A stretch of 9,549 nt of DNA from Treponema sp. (GTDB taxonomy: Bacteria > Spirochaetota > Spirochaetia > Treponematales > Breznakiellaceae), in contig JAIRMT010000021.1 in assembly GCA_031258505.1 (NCBI GenBank), positions 1 through 9,549 of the forward strand, given 5' to 3'. Shown here one piece after another: positions 1 to 4,743 of this stretch. Numbering within the stretch: the first letter of the stretch is position 1; every line of letters begins with the position of its first letter. The notes below the pieces were generated by a model. That model did no database searches and was not told the origin of the DNA. It worked only from the letters and a program-made list of their open reading frames with translations. The position numbers and the translations under genes were made by a program.

Positions 1-2
1 GC

Positions 3-83
3 TACCACCTCTATGACCGACTCCTCCGCTTCAAAACCGCACGGACGAAACACGTTTCGGCGGGAGCAAATCTTGCTGGATAA
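3..83 (+). CDS. Possible 3' end of an unidentified plus-strand gene (partial)
   Basis: Frame 3 is open from the window edge to a TAA at 81-83. It encodes a 26-residue tail that begins YHLYDRLLRF and ends AGANLAG. The codons look gene-like (ctc, cgc, acc, ttc). If real, the gene converges on recF, with 43 bases between the two stop codons. I do not recognise the product. The minus strand was examined for the DUF721 gene that often follows recF in treponemes, but no frame there resembles it. The fragment is too short to be certain that it is coding. Confidence 0.35.
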   Translation, partial: YHLYDRLLRFKTARTKHVSAGANLAG

Positions 84-126
84 CTTTAGCAACAGTCTTG
101 CAATTCAGCAAGGGGCAAAAATACGT

Positions 127-1209
127 TCAGGTATCAGGGGATAAACTAAACACCCCATCGCGTAAGTGGTAGACAAGGGTGTCTGGCTTTAGATAACGAC
201 GGTACGGCTCTTCTGGTAAAAAGGTGTAGAACGCTTGGTCGTAGTCAGGCAGCGCTTCCAAAAAACGGCGGCGCTTCTCCCCGTCCAGTTCTAATAACAC
301 ATCATCGAGTAATAATACCGGGTTCTTGCCGGTCGTGTCGTGAAAACGGCGGGCTTGTGCTACCCGTAACAACAGCGCCAGAAGGCGGCGCTGGCCAGTC
401 GAGGCGCGTTCAGAGAACGACTCGTTCCCCCGAAAAAAAGCATAGCGGTCGCGGTGCGGGCCGGAGAGCGTCACGCCAGAAGCCATGTCAGGTTCCAGTT
501 GCCGGCGCAGGGATGCAAGAACATGGTTCTCGCTGCTGTCTTTCCATGAAGGAGTATAGCGGACGCTAATGTGTTCAATGCCAGCGACTTCGTTGTAAAG
601 CGTGCTGAATATTCCGGAGAAGCAAGCCGCAGCCTCTGCGCGTTTCTCCATGAGACGCAGACCGTACCACGTAAGCTGGGGATCAAGGGCGTCTAGGACG
701 GTCTGGGCGTTGCCGGTTTTCAGGATGACGTTGCGGGTTTTCAGGAGCTTGCGATACTTGCGGAGGTCATCAAGGTAGAGCGGGTCGTAGAGGCTCTGGC
801 TCTGGTCAAAAAACCAGCGACGCTGTTCTGGGGTTCCGGCCACAAAGCCCATGTCCTCATGGCAGAAAACCACGCAGGGAACCACTGATAGCAGGTCGCG
901 GCGGTCGTCCAGGCGCTTGGCATCAAGGAATACGCTTTTACGTCCGTTGTCGATTTTGATGAGTACCTCGTCATACTGAGAATCGGCAAAACGCGTATGG
1001 GCTGAGCAGCTTTTCTGGCCGCTGCGCACGAGTTCTTTATCTGCCGCTCCCCGAAATGACGAGGCATAGGAACAGAAGTAGAGGGCTTCAAGGAAGTTGG
1101 TCTTGCCTTGGCCGTTTTCGCCCACGAGGAAGATATCCTTCCCCGTGGTACTGATCTCGGCGTCGGCAAGGTTCCTGAAACCGCTGACCCGCAGAGTCTT
1201 GAAGGTCAC
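127..1209 (-). CDS. recF: DNA replication/repair protein RecF
   Basis: RecF is a cytosolic SMC/ABC-type ATPase that acts with RecO and RecR to load RecA at single-strand gaps and stalled forks. The 360-residue length is normal for the family. Visible motifs are the N-terminal SLR-like start and FRNL (about residues 5-14), Walker A GENGQGKT at 30-37, GPHRD at 250-254, the ABC signature around STGQRR at 270-275, and Walker B with D-loop, VLLLDDVLLELD at 298-309. The start codon is GTG at 1209-1207. It overlaps the dnaN TGA in a GTGA string, and there is no Shine-Dalgarno upstream, so translation is probably coupled to dnaN. No in-frame ATG lies nearby, and the protein start matches the family. 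Nothing appears truncated. Confidence 0.96.
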   Translation of the reverse strand: MTFKTLRVSGFRNLADAEISTTGKDIFLVGENGQGKTNFLEALYFCSYASSFRGAADKELVRSGQKSCSAHTRFADSQYDEVLIKIDNGRKSVFLDAKRLDDRRDLLSVVPCVVFCHEDMGFVAGTPEQRRWFFDQSQSLYDPLYLDDLRKYRKLLKTRNVILKTGNAQTVLDALDPQLTWYGLRLMEKRAEAAACFSGIFSTLYNEVAGIEHISVRYTPSWKDSSENHVLASLRRQLEPDMASGVTLSGPHRDRYAFFRGNESFSERASTGQRRLLALLLRVAQARRFHDTTGKNPVLLLDDVLLELDGEKRRRFLEALPDYDQAFYTFLPEEPYRRYLKPDTLVYHLRDGVFSLSPDT

Positions 1210-2312
1210 GACTGTTGCATAGGCATGATGACGTGGATAAAGCTTTGTTGTGGTTCTGACTTGATGGTGAGTGCTTTCAGCGGGTCGGTGAAGTGGAAAC
1301 TGACCTCGTTGTTACTCATAACCTTGAGAGGTTCTTCGATGTAGTGGTAGTTCAAGGCGATGGCGACATCATCACCCTCGTACTGAGCGGCAATCTCTTC
1401 TTTTGCAGTACCGATGTCGCTTTCGTCAGTGTAGACTGAGACGAGCGAGGAGGTGATACCTATGTGTATGCGCCCGACTTTTTGTTCTGCGAAGATGGAT
1501 ACGCGCTTGAGTGCATCAATCATCTCCATGCGGTTAACCGAGAAGACGAAGCTTTGGTTCTCAGGGATCACCCGCTGGTAGTTGGGGAACTGGCCTTCGA
1601 TGAGCTTGGAGGACAGGTCGTAGGATCCGAAGCGGACAAAGAGGTGCTGGTCGCTAACGGCAATGGCGATTTCTCCTTCATCGCCAGCGTGTTTGGTAAT
1701 GATGTGGAGAATCTTTGGCGGAATGATGACACTGGGGAAGTCTGGCAGATCGCCTTCGGGTGTTTTCTCGATGAAGGCGAGGCGTCGTCCGTCTGTGGCT
1801 GCCATAATGAGCTTGCCGTCTTTCTTCTCAAAGCAAACGCCGTTCATGTTGTAGCGTGTCTCGTCATCAGAAACAGCGAAGACGGTTTGCAGGATCATCT
1901 CTTTGATGTCACGTGCCGGGAATGTGAAGAAGTCCTCCTCGTTTGGCATGGGAAGTTCTGGGAACTCATCTGACGCCATGCTCTTAAGCTGGAAGTTGAT
2001 CTTCTTGAATGTCGGCCGGATCGTGGTTTTCCCATTGGCCTGTTCAAACTCAAGTTCTCCATCGGGAATGGAGTTGAGTATTCCTAAAAACTTGTCACCG
2101 AACACGGAAGCGGTTCCGGCCTCAATGACAAGGACTGGGACGCTGGTCCTAAAATTGACTTTCAGGCCTTCGGTTGCCTGAATATGGAGCGTGTCCTGTT
2201 CAGCCTCAAGGCCGATGTAGGACAGGATCGATCCCGCGATCTTTGACGCGATGATCTCCTGAGCAAAAGCGATCTCTTTGAGCAACATACTTCGTTCACA
2301 GGTAAACTTCAT
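1206..2312 (-). CDS. dnaN: DNA polymerase III beta subunit (sliding clamp)
   Basis: DnaN forms the ring-shaped homodimer that tethers the replicative polymerase to DNA and recruits clamp-binding partners. The 368 residues match the usual length of about 365-380. Family landmarks are MKFTCER at the start, DEFPELP at 115-121, the domain II segment MNGVCFEKKDG (about 156-166) followed by ATDGRRLAF at 172-180, EGQFPNYQRVIP at 239-250, and the C-terminal VIMPMQQS, the usual clamp tail next to the partner-binding pocket. The ATG at 2312 has a strong Shine-Dalgarno. The gene is immediately followed by recF with a 4-base overlap, so the two are co-transcribed. The oriC lies between it and dnaA. Confidence 0.97.
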   Translation of the reverse strand: MKFTCERSMLLKEIAFAQEIIASKIAGSILSYIGLEAEQDTLHIQATEGLKVNFRTSVPVLVIEAGTASVFGDKFLGILNSIPDGELEFEQANGKTTIRPTFKKINFQLKSMASDEFPELPMPNEEDFFTFPARDIKEMILQTVFAVSDDETRYNMNGVCFEKKDGKLIMAATDGRRLAFIEKTPEGDLPDFPSVIIPPKILHIITKHAGDEGEIAIAVSDQHLFVRFGSYDLSSKLIEGQFPNYQRVIPENQSFVFSVNRMEMIDALKRVSIFAEQKVGRIHIGITSSLVSVYTDESDIGTAKEEIAAQYEGDDVAIALNYHYIEEPLKVMSNNEVSFHFTDPLKALTIKSEPQQSFIHVIMPMQQS

Positions 2313-2318
2313 TTTTTT

Positions 2319-2324
2319 CTCCTT
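2319..2324 (-). promoter_or_regulatory. dnaN ribosome binding site
   Basis: AAGGAG on the minus strand lies 6 bases (all A) before the dnaN ATG. It is worth noting because dnaA and gyrB in the same window have no such site. Confidence 0.85.
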
Positions 2325-2332
2325 ACTAGTTT

Positions 2333-2352
2333 GTTAACCTTGCTTGGTTAAC
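2333..2352. repeat. Perfect dyad GTTAACC-N6-GGTTAAC upstream of dnaN
   Basis: Two 7-bp arms (2333-2339 and 2346-2352) form a perfect inverted repeat around TTGCTT. The GTTAAC inside each arm is itself palindromic. The dyad ends 8 bases upstream of the dnaN Shine-Dalgarno and sits downstream of the candidate dnaN -35/-10. It could be an operator or a hairpin in the 5' leader. The sequence does not decide between these. Confidence 0.5.
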
Positions 2353-2359
2353 GGCGTTC

Positions 2360-2388
2360 ATGTTCGCTGTCTTTTTGTAGTTTGTCAA
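2360..2388 (-). promoter_or_regulatory. Candidate dnaN promoter
   Basis: A perfect TTGACA (-35, minus strand, 2388-2383) is followed by 17 bp and then GAACAT (2365-2360), which matches only three of six -10 bases. The position between the unwinding core and dnaN is suitable. The strong -35 and weak -10 could mean a regulated promoter or chance. dnaN could also be read through from dnaA across oriC. Confidence 0.35.
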
Positions 2389-2404
2389 TGACGCTAAATC
2401 GCGC

Positions 2405-2461
2405 CTCTACTATTACTACTATTAATATTTATATATAAATTTAGTAGTAGTAGTAGTAGAG
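2405..2461. repeat. Unwinding core flanked by inverted DnaA-trio runs
   Basis: The right arm is six uninterrupted TAG triplets on the plus strand (2442-2459). The left arm, read on the minus strand, gives TAATAGTAGTAATAGTAG, again six triplets. The arms (2405-2425 and 2441-2461) pair at 19 of 21 positions, and both mismatches are T opposite G. Between them, 2427-2440 is a perfect 14-bp AT palindrome. TAG read 3'-GAT-5' is the DnaA-trio motif on which DnaA assembles on single strands during opening. The whole block could also extrude as a cruciform. Confidence 0.75.
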
Positions 2462-2471
2462 AGCGTTCAAA

Positions 2472-2545
2472 TGTTCATAACTCGGTTAATTCTTTATTTT
2501 ATAATCAATTAGCACGTTCATAACGTGTGCATAACGTGTGCATAA
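2472..2545 (-). other. DnaA-box cluster, minus-strand orientation (4 sites)
   Basis: On the minus strand there is TTATGAACA at 2480-2472, TTATGAACG at 2523-2515, and TTATGCACA at 2534-2526 and 2545-2537. The last three start exactly 11 bp apart. TTATGCACA fits the general consensus TTWTNCACA, and the A-for-C variants are weaker. The lone 2472 site is the box nearest the TAG run and is orientated towards it. An AT-rich stretch (about 2483-2511) lies between it and the trio of boxes. Confidence 0.8.
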
Positions 2546-2552
2546 CTCGAAG

Positions 2553-2583
2553 TTATGAACATTCTATGCACACATTATGAATG
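2553..2583 (+). other. Short plus-strand DnaA-box trio
   Basis: TTATGAACA (2553), CTATGCACA (2564) and TTATGAATG (2575) start at 11-bp steps. They mirror the three minus-strand boxes at 2515-2545 across a 7-bp centre (2546-2552), so the two trios point away from each other. The third site is a poor match. A 9-base break then separates this set from the main array. Confidence 0.65.
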
Positions 2584-2592
2584 TGGCAGGGT

Positions 2593-2722
2593 TTATGAAC
2601 ACGTTATGAACACGTTATGCACACTCTATGAACACGTTATGCACACTCTATGAACACGTTATGCACACTCTATGAACACGTTATGCACACGTTATGCACA
2701 CTCTATGAACACGTTATGAACA
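2593..2722 (+). repeat. Twelve head-to-tail DnaA boxes at exact 11-bp steps
   Basis: Sites start at 2593, 2604, 2615, 2626, 2637, 2648, 2659, 2670, 2681, 2692, 2703 and 2714, all on the plus strand. Five are TTATGCACA, three TTATGAACA and four CTATGAACA. Every spacer is CG or CT. Between 2615 and 2689 the consensus-fitting TTATGCACA alternates strictly with the doubly deviant CTATGAACA, giving a 22-bp composite unit. An 11-bp step places all boxes on nearly the same face of the helix, as expected for a DnaA filament. The array stops 22 bases before the dnaA stop codon. Confidence 0.88.
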
Positions 2723-2744
2723 TTGGTTCCGGACAAGCTCGTGG

Positions 2745-4190
2745 TTATTCTGCCACGCTTCTGGCGATATCCGTTTTGATCTTTTCGATGGCAGCTTCTA
2801 GTTGGGGATTGGAACGGAGCTGCTCCTCAACGCGCTGGCAGGCATGCATAACCGTGCTATGTTCTCTGCCACCAAAGATGTGGCCTATCTCGGTATTGGT
2901 GTACTCGGTGATCTCCTTGGTGAGGTACATAGCGATCTGGCGGGCTTCCACGATCTTACGGCTTCGTTTGGAGCCGCGCAATTCGTCCGGTGAAAAGGAG
3001 AAGCAGGCAGACACGGCTTGGATGACTAGCTCTACAGGCGCGTGCGGGGTGGATACTGGCGCGGGAGAGGCGAGAACGCCCTTGAGTTGCTGACGCGCTA
3101 CGGTTATGGTGATGGGCTTGCCTACCAGTTCCGCGTAACCGACCAGGGTGGTGAGCGCTCCTTCCAGGTCTCTGATATTAGTGGCGACACTTTGGGCAAC
3201 CAGGCTGATCACTTCTTCGGGGATAACTACGGAATGTTCCTGTAGCTTGGCCTTGAGGATGGCGTAACGAGTTTCATAGTTAGGCGGCTGGAGATCAACG
3301 GTAAGGCCCAGACCCACGCGGGAGCGGAGCCGGTCGCTGAACTGCTTCAGTTCGGAGACCGGACGGTCGCAGGTGAAGATGATTTGCTTCTTTGTATCAT
3401 AAAGCGCGTTGAATATATAAAAAAGTTCGTTCTGGATACCGGCCTTGTCCTGCAAAAACTGAATGTCATCAATGAGAAGCACATCAATGAAGCGGTACTT
3501 GTTCCTGAACGCCGGCATAGAGTTTTTCTGGATGCAGTCAACAAACTCATTTAGGAAACTTTCCGCGCTTATGTAGATGATCTTGCGGTCATTATGCCGG
3601 TGTATGTAGTTGCCGATGGCCTGCATGAGGTGAGTTTTGCCCAGCCCAACACCGCCATATATAAGGAAAGGATTGTATTTGGTTGTTCCGGGGTTAAGGC
3701 TGATGGCTTTGGCGGCGTTGGCCGCAAAGTTGTTGTTCTCCCCGATAATATATCGCTCGAAGGTATAGTCACCACGTAGTTGGGAATGAGGGCGCTTTAC
3801 CGCCGCTATCTGCGGCATAACCGGAGGCGTCCGCGTTGTGTCTGGCACTGACGCGGTAGCAACGCGATTGGGGTCTGGCACCGGACGGGGAACGCCATTG
3901 TTGGTGTCTGACACCGGAGGCGTCCGCGCCGGAGGGTGTGTCATGACTTCAAAGAAGAGGGATACAGCCTTGCCGGTAATCGTTTTTAACTTGTTTTCAA
4001 TGCGAGTCTTGTATCGTGATTTCACCATATCCCGATAGAACGAAGACGGAAAGCCAAGTCCGATTGCGGTATCAGTGGCACCTATGTATTCCATTTGGCT
4101 GAACCAGAAGGCAAACTCGTTCTCTCCTACCTCTTCCCGAATCTGCCGCATGGCTTCCTGCCAGTACATTTGGTAATCACCGTTTGTCAT
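2745..4190 (-). CDS. dnaA: Chromosomal replication initiator protein DnaA
   Basis: DnaA is the AAA+ initiator that binds the boxes in the adjacent origin, melts it and helps load the helicase. The 481 residues cover all four domains: domain I (about 1-85, including WFSQMEY), a Pro-rich linker domain II (about 86-138), AAA+ domain III with Walker A GGVGLGKT at 179-186, Walker B VLLIDDIQF at 237-245, box VII SDRLRSRVG and sensor II NIRDLEGAL, and DNA-binding domain IV with GGREHSTVMHA at 440-450. Compared with E. coli (D433, T435), the recognition segment has Glu and Ser. The ATG at 4190 gives a family-like N terminus, but no Shine-Dalgarno precedes it. The promoter predicts an almost leaderless mRNA. 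Confidence 0.97.
   Translation of the reverse strand: MTNGDYQMYWQEAMRQIREEVGENEFAFWFSQMEYIGATDTAIGLGFPSSFYRDMVKSRYKTRIENKLKTITGKAVSLFFEVMTHPPARTPPVSDTNNGVPRPVPDPNRVATASVPDTTRTPPVMPQIAAVKRPHSQLRGDYTFERYIIGENNNFAANAAKAISLNPGTTKYNPFLIYGGVGLGKTHLMQAIGNYIHRHNDRKIIYISAESFLNEFVDCIQKNSMPAFRNKYRFIDVLLIDDIQFLQDKAGIQNELFYIFNALYDTKKQIIFTCDRPVSELKQFSDRLRSRVGLGLTVDLQPPNYETRYAILKAKLQEHSVVIPEEVISLVAQSVATNIRDLEGALTTLVGYAELVGKPITITVARQQLKGVLASPAPVSTPHAPVELVIQAVSACFSFSPDELRGSKRSRKIVEARQIAMYLTKEITEYTNTEIGHIFGGREHSTVMHACQRVEEQLRSNPQLEAAIEKIKTDIARSVAE
3821..3928. repeat. Degenerate repeats inside the DnaA domain II coding region
   Basis: A 15-bp direct repeat CCGGAGGCGTCCGCG occurs at 3821-3835 and 3914-3928, encoding the RTPP of both TRTPPV (119-124) and ARTPPV (88-93). 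Between the copies are three related segments (TCTGGCAC, TCTGGCACCGG, TCTGACACCGG). These give the protein repeats SVPDT, PVPDP and PVSDT. One, at 3904-3916, is a perfect dyad GGTGTC-T-GACACC. The reading frame is kept. Domain II is an unstructured tether that tolerates length change, so this looks like linker expansion by duplication. Confidence 0.6.
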
Positions 4191-4198
4191 AAGAGGCG

Positions 4199-4227
4199 AT
4201 TGTACAAAGGCCGGACATAAAGCTCAA
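4199..4227 (-). promoter_or_regulatory. dnaA promoter
   Basis: Minus-strand TTGAGC (4227-4222; 4/6) is followed by a 17-bp spacer and TACAAT (4204-4199; 5/6). A start seven bases past the -10 falls at about 4192, two bases before the ATG. The spacer TTTATGTCCGGCCTTTG matches the gyrB promoter spacer at 13 of 17 positions. No good DnaA box lies near it, so autoregulation through a consensus box is not evident. Confidence 0.62.
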
Positions 4228-4249
4228 TGGCAGCGCGTGGCGGGCGTAG

Positions 4250-4273
4250 GATAAACGCATAGAAATTCAGCCG
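4250..4273 (-). promoter_or_regulatory. Left copy of the shared upstream element (dnaA side)
   Basis: On the minus strand this contains ATTTCTATGCGTTTATC (4266-4250), preceded by CGGCTGA. The same 17-mer, preceded by CGGCTG, occurs on the plus strand before gyrB. It ends 59 bases before the dnaA ATG and 22 bases before the -35. It is the outer, best conserved part of a longer inverted duplication. It may be a regulator site shared by the two promoters. Confidence 0.7.
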
Positions 4274-4372
4274 CTTCGCAGAAGCGCATTTCATGGAGAA
4301 ACCGGCACAAGGCGTACTTCAGCGCCGTATAGAAATTGTCCCGCCGCCCGGCGCGTATACGGACTTTAAGCA
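4272..4372. other. Gene-free spacer with hairpins between dnaA upstream region and the 23-bp array
   Basis: No coding signal is seen. There is a perfect 6-bp hairpin CGCTTC-GCA-GAAGCG (4272-4286) and a wider inverted repeat CCGTATA (4325-4331) / TATACGG (4356-4362) around GC-rich sequence. ATAGAAATT at 4329-4337 repeats the inner part of the shared upstream element (4259-4267), perhaps a third, decayed copy. Confidence 0.45.
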
Positions 4373-4648
4373 TAGTTAAGAGACCATCTTAACTACGCTT
4401 AAGAGATGCTCTTAACTACGCTTAAGAGACCATCTTAACTACGCTTAAGAGACGCTCTTAACTACGCTTAAGAGACGCTCTTAACTACGCTTAAGAGATG
4501 CTCTTAACTACGCTTAAGAGATGCTCTTAACTACGCTTAAGAGACATTCTTAACTACGCTTAAGAGACCATCTTAACTACGCTTAAGAGTGCCTCTTAAC
4601 TACGCTTAAGAGATGCTCTTAACTACGCTTAAGAGACGCTCTAAGCCC
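4373..4648. repeat. Twelve tandem 23-bp units, each a hyphenated dyad
   Basis: Units start at 4373, 4396, 4419, 4442, 4465, 4488, 4511, 4534, 4557, 4580, 4603 and 4626, with no length change. The idealised core is TTAAGAGNNNCTCTTAA, joined by CTACGC. Ten internal units differ almost only at the dyad centre (for example ATG, ACG, ACC/A, ACA/T, TGC). The first unit deviates at its left edge and the last decays at its right edge. Conserved arms with a free centre are typical of sites for a dimeric DNA-binding protein. There are no unique spacers, so it is not CRISPR. No promoter seen here would transcribe it. Confidence 0.93.
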
Positions 4649-4660
4649 TGCTTCCACGAC

Positions 4661-4683
4661 CGGCTGATTTCTATGCGTTTATC
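4661..4683 (+). promoter_or_regulatory. Right copy of the shared upstream element (gyrB side)
   Basis: The plus strand carries CGGCTG followed directly by ATTTCTATGCGTTTATC (4667-4683), one base shorter than the copy on the dnaA side. It ends 60 bases before the chosen gyrB ATG, against 59 for dnaA. Weaker similarity continues outward to GCTTC at 4650-4654 (GAAGC at 4281-4285 on the other side). Confidence 0.7.
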
Positions 4684-4708
4684 ATGCTGGGCGGGCGCGG
4701 GGCGCTAA

Positions 4709-4737
4709 TGGACTTTTCTGACCGGACTTTATATACT
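4709..4737 (+). promoter_or_regulatory. gyrB promoter
   Basis: TGGACT (4709-4714; 4/6), a 17-bp spacer TTTCTGACCGGACTTTA and TATACT (4732-4737; 5/6). A start seven bases beyond the -10 is the A of the ATG at 4744, which predicts a leaderless gyrB mRNA. The same geometry and a related spacer at dnaA support both calls. This also argues against starting gyrB at the upstream ATGs 4684 or 4708, which lie before or inside the promoter. Confidence 0.65.
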
Positions 4738-4743
4738 GCGGTT

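Larger units (their letters stand above)
2401..2722. other. oriC: Chromosomal replication origin (oriC), dnaA-dnaN intergenic
   Basis: The 432-base gap between dnaA and dnaN has no credible gene and contains all expected parts of a bacterial origin. In the dnaA-to-dnaN direction these are a dense DnaA-box cluster (2722 down to 2472), a short mixed segment, a CTA trinucleotide run (complement of TAG) and an AT-rich core (2423-2443). This order, boxes then trinucleotides then unwinding region, matches the basal unwinding unit described for Bacillus subtilis in the same intergenic position. Location beside dnaA, box content and AT-rich core all agree. Function is inferred, not shown. Confidence 0.9.

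Noticed and set aside
97..112. CTTGC-N6-GCAAG hairpin between the partial gene and recF as a terminator
   Set aside because: The stem has only 5 bp and there is no T-tract on the 3' side in either direction.
1..126. DUF721 gene downstream of recF on the minus strand
   Set aside because: The minus-strand frames contain early stops or peptides with no resemblance to DUF721. The plus-strand tail fits better.
1464..1973. Plus-strand frame of 169 residues opposite dnaN
   Set aside because: Antisense to well-conserved DnaN residues, with no promoter or ribosome binding site.
2650..3093. Plus-strand frame of 147 residues starting in the DnaA-box array
   Set aside because: Its N terminus is a translation of the box repeats and the rest is antisense to dnaA. 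There is no ribosome binding site or family likeness.
4373..4648. CRISPR array
   Set aside because: Direct 23-bp tandem repetition with only 3-4 variable bases at each dyad centre. There are no 30-bp unique spacers and no cas genes.
4684..4743. N-terminal 20-residue extension of GyrB
   Set aside because: It overlaps a good promoter, lacks a ribosome binding site and is not family-like. ATG 4744 gives the standard start.
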